Shown here: positions 47,408 to 57,372 of the stretch, piece after piece
Numbering within the stretch: position 1 is the first letter of the stretch
Layout of the letters: the number at the start of each line of letters is the position of its first letter
Source of the DNA: Chlorops oryzae
Taxonomy: Eukaryota > Arthropoda > Insecta > Diptera > Chloropidae
DNA length: 64,000 nt
Assembly: GCA_020466095.1 (NCBI GenBank)
Contig: CM035807.1
Coordinates: 103,813,502 to 103,877,501, forward strand
Reading direction: 5' to 3'
Made by a program: the position numbers and the translations under genes
Notes under the pieces: model-generated
Database searches by the model: none
Seen by the model: only the letters and a program-made list of their open reading frames with translations
Told to the model about the DNA's origin: nothing

Positions 47408-48024
47408 ACTAATTTATTATTTTTGATGACAATATTACATTTATATATCGATTGAAATATTTTTATATAAATTTATTTATTTTTATGAGAAAATAATTTT
47501 TTTTTTTACATTGTTGGGAGTTATTGAGCAATAGTTCGAATTGTTGTCGCGATTTTTCGACAAATAACCGAATTTTTACAAAAGGATATTGTTGACATAC
47601 AAACAAATAAGAAGCAAACAGAAGCTATGCATGGCTATATTCGTATGTGCATCGTTCTCGGTACTCAAAATTATATGTGCATAAAAACAAACAATTATGA
47701 AGATTCCCTGAAGTAAAAAAATGGTTTCGATGTAAAATAAAAAGAACCGCACCTGTAGGTGAGTCCATATAGGAGCGACCCCAAATTTATATAATACGCG
47801 AACGGTCTTCTATCGGATTCACCCTCCTCTAGTCCCAAAATGAACGTAAATGGGCGAGTTCGTTTAAAATTGTACGTTTTTTTTTTTACTTTTCTTGATA
47901 GGGTGAAAAAAAAAATTCGCAATATAGCGTGCGAAATGAATGCTCCCTGCTGCAATAAATAGGCCAATTTACCAAAAAGTACTATTCTGAGGTTACTCGA
48001 AATATGACTAGTCAAAATTTAGAG

Positions 48025-48422
48025 CAGGGACGTGAACCGGATGGAAAATTTGCCCGGTTCGGTTAATCGGTTCGGACATTTCTCAAACTGAAAAAATTTG
48101 AAAGCACGTGTTCCCACTTCTAACGAAATTTTTTACCATTTAGGGTTAAAATTTGCACAATAAAAAGGTAGTGGTGGTTACCTTACTCATACATATTAGA
48201 GATGGTGTCGATACTAAGAATATCGACATCGATTTTTTTTTGCTTTTTGACCTATGGGAGCGACCATTGTGCATGGTTGCAGGCAAAAATGAAACCCTGA
48301 ACTTTTACAAAAAGGGGTTCGGTTTTCGGTTCGGTTCAAACATTTGTAAAAAAACTTCGGTTCGGTTCATCAGCAGATAAAAACGGTTTTCCGGTTCAGC
48401 ACCGGTTCGGATCACGTCCCTA
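48025..48422. mobile_element. hAT MITE with CAGGGACG ends
   Basis: Ends CAGGGACGTGAACCGG and the inverse CCGGTTCGGATCACGTCCCT. Flanks ATTTAGAG (48017-48024) and ATTTAAAG (48423-48430) match in 7 of 8 bases. GGTTCGG words recur near both ends. It shares CAGGGACGT with 13767-13937 but not the interior. Confidence 0.85.
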
Positions 48423-48461
48423 ATTTAAAGTATTTTATTTAAGATAGTTGATTGGACCTTG

Positions 48462-48612
48462 ATGTAGCAGCAAGTGGCCTAGAAGAAGATTAGTTAAAAA
48501 ATTTGGCCAACTGGTACAAATGGGACTATTGACGTCTAATTGACCACTGGGAGTGGATATTTTTCAATGACAGCTCAATGGTAAAAAAAAGACAGTTTAA
48601 AGCATTGGTTGG
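48462..48612 (+). repeat. Dispersed repeat, copy 2
   Basis: Aligned by eye with 25078-25246, with words such as AACTGGTACAAATG and GACAGTTTAA in both. Confidence 0.7.
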
Positions 48613-49806
48613 CTTATTAAGAAAGAGTAGTCCTAGTATTTTTGAGACTAGTCGGGGAGTAGTTGGAGAGTAGTCGGTATTACTGCAGGGTTACTACAGA
48701 AGAAAAGAGAAAAAATCGGTTTGATAATTTTGAATTTTTGTATTGCAAATAAATATTTTAAAAAGAAAAAAAAAAAAAAGAATTCACCTTATTCAAAGAC
48801 AAAGGGACTCACTCGCAACCAACCCTAAAAGCTTTGAAGAGACCGGTTATTTTTCAATGACAGCCTTTGTTAAAAAAGAGTGAGTTGAACGTATGGTAAA
48901 GCGACTGGCACTGACCTCTATAAGACCGACTTGTGGTGAACCCGGGACCGGTCCCATTTACTGCAGTGTTAATTCACGCGATCTTAATTATCCGCAAAAT
49001 GTTTTGCCTACTTTGGGGCAGCTTGATAAAATTAGTGACTTTACAAAACTAACTAAGTTTTTGAACTCCCCTCGTAGTGAAGCAGCGCTAGCTTTGGTCA
49101 AAATATGACGCTACAGAAACTGCACAAAACCAGCAAATATCTCATATAATTGTCAATTTATCTCTTTTACCGTTTCTTTTATGTCACGCCTGGTCTCCAA
49201 TAGCGCCAGATTTTCTGCGTCAACTATTGGAAGCCACGCCTCATTCGAATCTAAGGAAGCATACAAAAAAGCACAAGCAAACGTCTCAAATTTAATAAAA
49301 GGCATTTAAATTTTATAAAATAAAACAAAAAAAACACATATTTATGTGTATATATGTATGTAAAAGTATTAATTACAAAAATATTCACCGATTGCCTATC
49401 ATTCTTTTAGGAAAATTTTGTAAGAAATTTATGATATTGAATAGCAAAATAAATGCGGGTACTCACATCGAACTCGGCTCTTTAAAGTTTTTCGCTGCTC
49501 TTTGGTACACGAGCACCAAAGTACATTATGAATATCTTTTTGCTTGTATTTATAAACGAACCGCCGTTTTGTCGATATCGCTATGTGAATACCCTCAATA
49601 TTGACATGACATAAGAGGCTTTATTTTACATACAATTCGTTTCAAAGGCTAGTCAAAATGTGCTTTAACTTAAAAATTGAAATGCGATTAGGCTTAAAAA
49701 ATAAAAATAAAAAGATATAAATTGTTAAATAAGATTAAAACATCGAAGAGCTTTAGTAACCATAACAGCGTTGATGGCGAAATTGTTGAGAAAAGAAATT
49801 TGGCAT
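48613..49806. other. Intergenic DNA between genes 3 and 4, nothing recognised
   Basis: ATGACAGC and TTTTTCAATGACAGC recur near 48565 and 48851, suggesting decayed repeat. ORFs of 71 and 86 codons carry no motif. Confidence 0.4.
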
Positions 49807-50010
49807 TAGTGGTATTCAAGCAGCTGTGGAAATTGAAGTGTGCAAATTTTGCCCTTTTGTATGAACGACCCTGCGAAGAACGAGTGCAAAACTTGTGCGA
49901 TAACAAGGCGCAAAATGGATGTGCAATAATTTGCCTGGCCGCGGAATTTTTTTTCCACACCAACAAATTTGCACAAACGCAAAAATTGCACACCTGCTTG
50001 AATCCCACTA
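49807..50010. mobile_element. MITE, TAGTGG..TTCAAG family copy 2
   Basis: Ends TAGTGGTATTCAAGCAGCTG and CTGCTTGAATCCCACTA. About 50 bp shorter than copy 1 at 17171 through internal gaps. Over half the interior is identical. Confidence 0.88.
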
Positions 50011-50578
50011 TTGTAAATTGAAAGTTAATTATTTGAAAGATTAGTGCAATTATACAAAGAGCAATTTCATTTAAATTAATTAATTAATAAAATTAATATA
50101 AATTTAAGATATTATTTCATTGTCTGACCATATACATATTTCATTGTAAAGATGTTTCAGTTGATGTAAATAAATTTTTTTAAATCGACTTATCAATTTT
50201 ATTTTTTGGACAAAACTCCTTTTGGCAATATTTCGTGAATTGTCATTCTTCGCATGCGAATCATTTATCAAAGCATCATGGGAAAAACTAGACCAAACGA
50301 TGAAGGAACAAAAAAAAAATTCCTTTCGAATGTTTCACGAGAATATCTAACACAAAAAAGAAATAAAAAAAAAGATAGAAAAAAAAAACAATGAAATAAA
50401 ATTGAAAATGATGCAAATGGGTTGTTCCTGGAACTGGAATTCGGAGAGCTCTTCTGATTGGTTTTGTAAATTTTAATAAAAATGTGAGCAGATAAATTCT
50501 TAGTGTCACGAGAATTTTCAAAAACTGAAATGGCGTTTGTGCAGCCGTATGACATGTTCGGAATATAAGAACAGGGTA

Positions 50579-51313
50579 TTAAGGGGACCTTCTGGTCTAG
50601 AATTTTTTGAAAATTGATTTTTTTTTTTTATATATTTCGGAAGAATAGACTTTTAAGAATATGCTGGCAAAGTTTCGTGAAGATATTGACAATATTTGTT
50701 TTGCTACAGCCTTTTTAGAAGGTGGAGACAGCAGGCAGCGCGCTTGATCAAAGCAACTTTGAACGCGTTTATCTCAAAACCACTTTTTTGACCTGGTGTG
50801 AATGAAAACAAAAAAACCATCGAACCGATTTGTCTGGAATTTTTATATATTATTCATAACATCAATGGCTATGGCCCGAACTAGAATCGAATTTTTATTT
50901 CAAGAACTTCATATTTTTTCATAAAAAAATGGTCAAAAAAAGGGGAGTTTTTGATGGTTGAAATAAAAAATTGCGCCATTTTGTCAATTTAAAAAAAAAT
51001 TTTTTTATTCTAGTTCCTGCCATAGCCGCATTCATTCTGATTAATAACATATTTTTGTTTTTTTTTTTTCGATTACCAGAACTGCCAAAATCTTTCACAC
51101 CACGGAGGTACTTTTTCAAAGAGGGTCCACTTCAACGCCATTTTTAAAATACCAAAAAAAAAAAAAAATTACAACAACATTTTTTATTTTTTGTCAATAA
51201 AGAATATAATAAGCCTGCATACTTTGAAAATCGTTTTTTATTTGGCTTAATACCAAAAAAAAATCATGAAAATACCCTAAATTTTCGTGCTCTAGACCAG
51301 AAGGTCCGCTTAA
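50579..51313. mobile_element. TTAA-flanked foldback MITE, family A copy 2
   Basis: TTAA at 50579-50582 and 51310-51313. Ends GGGGACCTTCTGGTCTAGA and TCTAGACCAGAAGGTCCGC. Nearly identical to 1243-1975 apart from point changes and homopolymer length. Confidence 0.92.
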
Positions 51314-51502
51314 GAAGCTACAGTCAACAATATAAGTAAATGTTCAACATCAAGTAAAAGCCCTTACGAGGTCTCTTGAAAATGAAAATTGTATTTTTTT
51401 CCAACGCAGGGGGGAGTTTTGGGTACTTAAACCTTCTATAAAATTTAAATAATCATGCAGGAACACGAGAAAGAAGCCACGGTATATAGTTTTGTTGTGA
51501 AT

Positions 51503-51712
51503 GCCTGTAGGTTAGGTTAGGTAAGGTTACTGTGAAGGTTGACCCTCATAGGACTGGCCTCATGGGCCCGAAAAAGACCCACGGTAAACCAAAGAGAAAA
51601 TCAGAAAAACCAAACAAGATCTACGCCCTGAGCTTGGGAGTCGAACCCAGGATCGCTCACTTCGTAAATTGGCATCTCAACTAACTGCGGCACAAAGGCC
51701 GTCGAGAATGCC
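51503..51712 (-). mobile_element. tRNA-derived SINE, minus orientation
   Basis: On the minus strand: GTTAGTTGAGATGCC then AAGTGAGCGATC, the B box GGGTTCGACTCCCAAGCTC, the linker, then CCTAACCTAACC at the 3' end (51506-51520). Same family as 40141-40337. No intact flanking duplication confirmed. Confidence 0.85.
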
Positions 51713-52553
51713 TGAAACCCATGTTGAAATAATTTTGTGTCCACGATCTAGCCTCAAGTTCCTTAACCAATCCTACACGATAAATTCCTTTTAATATTTT
51801 TTTTTATGGTGAGAGAATTATCTCTTCCTTTGACTCATCTCCCAAAGAAGTTAAAATTTTCTTTTATTTTTCTTTTATATATACGTTAACCTGGAGTTGA
51901 TAATGTCTGAATCAAAGCCCAAAAATTTTAAGTTTTTTATCAGCTCAGTTTTTCAAATTGAGACTTCAATGGTGGGTTAAAGATACACTTTTACTTAAAA
52001 AAGGCAATCAATCGACTTCACTTAAAATCTTTAAGGTATATTTAATTAATTTCTTTTTAATTCTTGTCAGAAACTTTCACAAAAATTCTTCAATGGAAAC
52101 AGTACATGGCCGGGTAGGTATCTGAAAAAAAAAAATCTCTTTCAGCTTTTATTTCCTTGCTGATTTTATCGAAATATGAATTTTTGTCCAATTTTCGGTA
52201 GCATCGAAATGGCAATAAGAGTCAAAATAACTTGTTCCGATCTCGATTATGAGAAATGAAAAATGAAATATTGAAGTTGCCAGCGCATTTGGCTCACCAT
52301 CGCATGAAGTTTCGTTAGTCAATTTAATTACTTTTTCTCGACTTGTATCTTTTATCGTATTTATATATCGTCGGAAATCAATTTCGGCAAAGTACCAAAA
52401 TGTTATTTCAAAATCGATGGTAAATTATTTTTCCATTTTAGTCTTCATTCAAATTAGCTTTTGCATGAAATAACTTGTTCGAAGTGCGGAAAATTTCATT
52501 CCAATATTCTTAGTATTGTGTACCTTGCTGAGGACTTGTTCGTTTCATCTGCG

Positions 52554-52632
52554 ATGGACTCGAGTATGAAATGCATACAAACTCTTCTTTGTTTTGTTAT
52601 TGTTGGATTAACCCATCGTCAACTAACAGAAG
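52554..52632 (+). CDS. Gene 4, exon 1 (signal peptide)
   Basis: The frame is open for 31 codons upstream but the first ATG is 52554. The donor GAA G|GTAATC is acceptable and in phase 1, matching genes 1 and 2. Confidence 0.87.
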
Positions 52633-55456
52633 GTAATCACATTTAAGGAGTATAATATATATTGGGTCAATTCAAAATGGCGACGAATGAGACATTTTTT
52701 AAATAGAAAGAAGCATGCTGCCAGGAGGGGGGCAGGATTGAAGGGATTCAAATTTGTCTCCAAAATGAAGATTAATTTTTTCAAGTAGGTACCCTAGGAC
52801 TCCGAAGAAAATCCCTAAAAATGTGTTAAAACCAATGAAAAAATGCTGGTAAAGTCTCCAAGCTTATTCCTCTGGAAATGTTCCAAAGGTCCTTGTTTTA
52901 TGGTTCAAAACTCATGAAATATTTTTTTATTTTCAGCGGCTTTCTTCGTACTCTTCGTTTAATGTTAGAAAATATTAATAAATGTGAGGGGGAAATATTA
53001 GGGATATTCACAAGGAAGTTAAAGTACGTCGGAATATTTTCAATCAATTTCAATTCGTCACGCACTGGGGAAAAACGCAAGGTTTGCACGGATTGGTTGA
53101 AAATATGGTTATATTTGAATGTATTTATATGTAGAAAACTTGGTCTTTTTCCGCAGTGCGTGATGAATTAAAATCGAAAATATTCCGACGTTGAAATTTT
53201 CCGACCGAATTCCAACCTCTTTGTGAATACCCCGTATTATTTTAAATGAATTTTGGAGTACCTACAAGTCAGCCTCAATCCCATGGTTGACTGAGATGTC
53301 AATTAACGAAGTGAGAAGCCCTAGGTTCGACTCCAGCTCATTTCGTGGATGTTGTTTGGTTTTCCTGTTTGTCTTTTTGGCTTACCTTTTGGACTTACTT
53401 ATTTTTAGGACATTTCTTCAGAGCTCTACTCCACGGCATTTACATCGCTTTTAACCCGTTTTTTGTCGCTTTTAGTACAATTTATTCCGAACCCTTCTAA
53501 CTGTTTATTTTTTTTTTTTGTGTTTTTAAGACCCCTCCCCAAAATATTCAATCTACGTGCCTGAACAGCCATCGAAAGTTATATGAAAAACTGACGTTTT
53601 CATCCAAATTTTAAGTGCTAATTTCTTCAATATCTCCATATATACTCGTTATAAGTTGGTTTGACCCATTTTTAGCAAAGCTTTGATACCAAAACTTTTC
53701 AAAATTGTTTAAAACTTCAGAAAACTCACTTAGTAAGCATTGAACCTCTTTTTAAGGTGGAAAATGTGATGAAAATGAAATTTGATATCGAAAAAAGCTC
53801 CGAAATTTCTTCTGTTTTTAGGTCTGTTCCCGTACTGCACGAAACTGTCCAATTTTCATACAGTTTTCAAAAAATTGGGCAGCTTTGTGTATGACAAGCT
53901 GTTTTATTATGATTATTCGGTTATACGTGCTCGATTACAGCGGCCATAAATGGGTTAATATTGTAAAAGGAAACTCGACTATCGTAAATTCTTTGCAAAA
54001 ATTCTTCAAGAAAACCCACCTAGATTTGAGCGAACTTAAGGTTTTTAGAAAGAACTTTCTGCTGGCAAAAAATCTCGAAGTCGTTGCTTTTTATATTTAT
54101 TTATTTTTTTATTTATTTTTTTATATTTATTTTACTTTCGCTCAGCGTTGAAAACTCAAAGTTCAATTCTTTCAAGTTGAAGTGTCATCGGTTTTTGTCC
54201 AACAGTAACAAGTGGAAACGAGCAAAATGCCTAATACTTTGGGCGGCATGCATTAGATTCCGATGTCATTGATAAACACAAAAAACACCTCGCTGTCTCC
54301 CAATGAAATACATGGCGAGATTAGATAAAGATAAAAATGTAGATATAAAGGTATTTTCTATGAAAAAGAACCTACTACATTTTCTTGCCAAAAACAAAAA
54401 AAAAAAAAACAGAAAAGGCTTCATTCATGCTTCCGCTTACAAAGTGAAGGAAAATCCACACTCACTACTCCTCTATAGAAAAAAAAAACAAGCAACAAAA
54501 TCAATAAAAAGAAGAACATTTATAAGGGGAGAAACATTTTGGCCATGGAAAGCGAATTTTAATATTGAAATATCGTCGTGTAAACAAAAGTTCCTCTACG
54601 GTTTCCGCGTACGGTGAACTCACATGAAATTGTTTTTTATTTTCATTTTTTTCTCTTATAGCTTTGCAATGCTACGTCTGCGAAAATTGCGTCGATGGAA
54701 CGGATTTGAAGGAAATTCAAATATGCGACGAGTTGCCGCTTGAATCGACAACGCAACAAACAACAATTGAACCATCGACTCAAAGGACACGCAGCACATC
54801 CAGCAGAAGGAGTACAGCAGCATCGACAAGAAGACCCACCACCACTACAACGACCGCATCGCAAGCTGAATACGACGAAGACTTCGACGAGAACGACGAG
54901 GACGACGGAAGAAAGCGAAGCATCACTTTGAGAAATTCGAGCCCCAACGATGATCGTTCCCCACCTGAAGGGCATCGAATGCAACAGCAATTCATGAACG
55001 TCGCGCCAAGACAATCGGAGCCAGTTTGCTTTATGGTCAAATATAATGGTTCGTATTTTCTGTTCTCACTTACCTACGAACGTCTTTCAATGGTCAATTT
55101 CACTTTAAAGCGTTGAATCGTTAAATCGTTGAGCGGTTTTTTTTTTTATTAAGCTCTCAAAAGAAACAATCATTCATTTTCATAAAATTTTAGTGAACAA
55201 CACGCAGACGAAGAGCCTCGGCTGTACATCCATAATTAAGGATAATATTTTCTTGACATGCCAATCCCTCAATCGTGCCAATGCTACAATGGAAGACTGC
55301 CAACTCTGTGGAAGGAATGGCTGTAATAAAATATTTTTGAGTGAAAACGCCAACGACTATGACTGGGACCTGCCGTCGCAGAGTGGAAGCAATGAAATTA
55401 TGCTAAAATTTGCACACCTTTTACTCATGCTTTTCTTAATTAAATTATTTTATTAA
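52554..55456 (+). CDS. Ly6/uPAR protein, gene 4, with mucin-like and acidic insertion (complete)
   Basis: Three exons, 52554-52632, 54662-55048 and 55194-55456, all junctions phase 1, giving 242 residues. Residues 1-26 are the leader (core CIQTLLCFVIVGL); Met5 is an alternative start. The Ly6 domain starts ALQCYVCENC at 27 and has ten cysteines at 30, 33, 36, 48, 149, 166, 178, 191, 194 and 199, the last in GRNGCNK. Between 48 and 149, where a short loop is usual, sits an insertion: Thr/Ser/Arg-rich 55-93 (six Thr at 86-91, likely O-glycosylated), a strongly acidic run 96-108, then GRKRS at 109-113, a possible proprotein cleavage site. N-glycosylation sequons occur at NNT 157 and NAT 185. The C-terminus (MLKFAHLLLMLFLIKLF) fits a GPI signal. 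An orthologue is not recognised. Confidence 0.92.
53001..53233. mobile_element. GGGGTATTCA-type MITE, copy 2
   Basis: Ends GGGATATTCACAAGG and CTTTGTGAATACCCC. The inner arms CGTCGGAATATTTTC and GAAAATATTCCGACG also pair. Flanked by TTA on the left and GTA on the right. Relative of 5189-5350. Confidence 0.75.
53269..53395 (+). mobile_element. tRNA-derived SINE, truncated
   Basis: GACTGAGATGTCAATTAACG, then AAGTGAGAAGCCC, the B-box-like AGGTTCGACTCCAGCTC and a T-rich linker match the SINE at 51503-51712. The GGGCC and CCTAACC tail is missing. Confidence 0.75.
54662..55048 (+). CDS. Gene 4, exon 2 (Ly6 start plus insertion)
   Basis: Acceptor TTTCTCTTATAG ends at 54661. The donor AATG|GTTCGT is weak but is the one that joins exon 3 in frame and gives the next cysteine in place. 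The exon is GC-richer than its surroundings. Confidence 0.9.
55194..55456 (+). CDS. Gene 4, exon 3 (C-terminal Ly6 part and GPI tail)
   Basis: Acceptor CATAAAATTTTAG ends at 55193. The intron is 145 bp. Stop TAA at 55454-55456. AATAAA at 55465-55470 lies only nine bases after the stop, so if used the 3' UTR is very short. Confidence 0.92.
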
Positions 55457-55470
55457 AAGTCATCAATAAA

Positions 55471-56049
55471 ATCCTTTTGAGTGAATCGTTTGAACTTCAA
55501 AATTAACTCGAAAATATTAATGGAATCAATTCATTTGATTGCAAAAATCTCAAGCTAATTCGAGATTTTTTTGAAACCGTTAAGCATCTTGGTATTATGC
55601 TGTCTAAATAGAGACACATCCAAATTTTTTGTTGTTGTTGTTTTCTATCATTCTATGTATATTTGAGACAATTCTATCGAAGGACATGATGTCATCATTC
55701 TCCTTTTTCTTTTTTCAAAAGTCGCCAATGAGCTGTGGTCAATAAAACTGTACTATTGCGTTTCCTTTCGCTCGTCCTCGGACTAACTGTTGAGTTGTAG
55801 TGTCCTAGAAAAAATACAAAAATGCTTTTTGCAAGAACTCCCAGTAGGAAAAGGAAGAGTCCCCGTGATGCCATCAACCATTTTGATACCTCCTCGGCTG
55901 TCACAATTCGATTGATTGAATTTTTCGTTTGAGTCACATTTTTTTTATTGAGAGATTTTATTCAGATCCTTACAATTTTAAGCTCCCATATAAACACTTA
56001 ATTTACAACTGGAAGCACATCTTTCACTAAGCCATTCAACTAAAACTAT
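55471..56049. other. Sequence downstream of gene 4, nothing recognised
   Basis: An 80-codon minus-strand ORF at 55695-55937 has a hydrophobic patch (LFLFLLGVLAKSIFVFFLG) but no other support. Confidence 0.4.
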
Positions 56050-56165
56050 CGGGCGTGTCACAGAAATCGAATACAATTGAAAACGTTCGAAATCAATGAA
56101 ATTTCCATACAAATTTAATCGAAATCGAACGTTTTCTGTCGTATTCGATTTCTGTGACATGCCCG
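56050..56165. mobile_element. Short foldback MITE
   Basis: Ends CGGGCGTGTCACAGAAATCG and CGATTTCTGTGACATGCCCG, with the pairing continued inward by GAATAC and ACGTT words. 116 bp, with TAT and TA flanks. It borders the minisatellite at 56195. Confidence 0.85.
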
Positions 56166-56194
56166 TATAATGCTATAAAATATTCTCTGCTGGG

Positions 56195-56778
56195 AGATGA
56201 TGGTGATGATGCATTGATGGTGATGATGGATAATGGAGAGGTTGGTGATGATGGTGATAATGATGGTGAAGATGATCGTGATGATGATGGTGGTGATGAT
56301 GGTGATGATGATGGTGATGATGAATGGATGATGGATGATGAGTGATATTGGTGATGATGGTGAGGGTAATGGTGAGGTTGGTGATGATGATGGCGATAAC
56401 GATGGTGATGATGATAGTGATGATGATGGTGATGATGATGATGGTGAGGTTGGTGATGGTGAGGTTGGTGATGGTGAGGTTGGTGATGGTGAAGGTTGGT
56501 GATGGTGAGGTGGGTGATGGTGAGGTTAATGATGATGATGGGGATGATTATGGTGTTGAAGATGGTCATGATGATGATGGTGAAGTTGGTGATGATGTGG
56601 TGTTGATGTTGGTGATGATGTTGGTGATGATGATGGTGATTGTGATGATAATGATGATTATGATGATGATTATGATGATGATGGTGATGATGATGGTGAT
56701 GATGATGGGTGATGATGAAGGTGATAATGATGGTAATGATGGTGATGATGACGGTCATGGTTATGATGATTATGACTT
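56195..56778 (+). repeat. GAT/GGT minisatellite, copy 2
   Basis: About 580 bp of GATGATGGT and GAGGTTGGTGATGGT units. A 266-codon minus-strand ORF rich in His and Ile and a 162-codon plus-strand ORF rich in Met are frame artefacts. Confidence 0.95.
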
Positions 56779-56782
56779 CATC

Positions 56783-56875
56783 TTGCTTCATCACGTCTCG
56801 AAAAATCTTCAGAAATTCTGCGAGTGGTAAGTGTCCCATTTCACAATCCAAATGAGAATTATAGGGGTCATGCCA
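56783..56875 (+). repeat. Conserved flank of minisatellite copy 2
   Basis: Matches 27354-27450 over about 90 bases with small gaps. Confidence 0.85.
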
Positions 56876-56890
56876 ACATTTTATTCTATG

Positions 56891-57077
56891 CACTGTTGCC
56901 AGAACAAGGGGTGTTTTCCGTTTTGATGGAGTTTTGCGATTTTACCTTTAACCGAAAATCACTTCAAATGTTTACAAGGGATTTTAACTGATCACTTTCC
57001 TAAAGAAAACAGAAATAGAGAGATTTTTTTCAATATCCAAGGGAAAAGAGTCACCAAAATACTGCCTAGCACCAGTG
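56891..57077. mobile_element. Diverged hAT-type MITE, relative of 6245-6693
   Basis: Ends CACTGTTGCCAGAAC and CTAGCACCAGTG. The right half (CTAAAGAAAACAGAA, AAGGGAAAAGAG, CCAAAATACTG) matches the inverse of the left part of 6245-6437. No clear flanking duplication. Confidence 0.6.
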
Positions 57078-57281
57078 CTGGTTACAAAGTATGGAGAATT
57101 CGTATTAAATGAGGAGGGATACTTATGCACAGTACTTTGTTGAATTATTATAGGACCATCATTAATTTTTTTAATTTAAAACTTTCAAATGGTTGATATT
57201 TAAACGTTCAACAGCTCAAATATGTTTGATTGAAATCACTAGCAATTTTACAATAAAATAAATATACATTTTAAAATATAT

Positions 57282-57372
57282 CTTCCGATAGTACTATCGA
57301 GGCTATCGATATTTTAGACTATAGACTATCGAGACTAACGATGGTCGAAACTATCGATATTTCTCCAGCTTT
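57282..57372. repeat. Cluster of CTATCGA words next to minisatellite copy 2
   Basis: At least five CTATCGA and two full TATCGATA octamers, ending ATTTCTCCAGCTTT. The inverse of the last part resembles AGCTGGAGAAACAATCGATAG at 26734, so this block is the inverted relative of the 26.6 kb cluster. Confidence 0.7.

Larger units (their letters stand above)
52633..54661 (+). other. Gene 4, intron 1
   Basis: A 2.0 kb intron holding a GGGGTATTCA MITE (53001-53233) and a truncated SINE (53269-53395). ORFs at 52878, 53885 and 54303 (88-104 codons) are AT-rich and without motif. Confidence 0.65.

Noticed and set aside
56093..56893. 266-codon minus-strand ORF, His- and Ile-rich
   Set aside because: It is a translation of the GAT/GGT minisatellite; every frame on both strands is open there.
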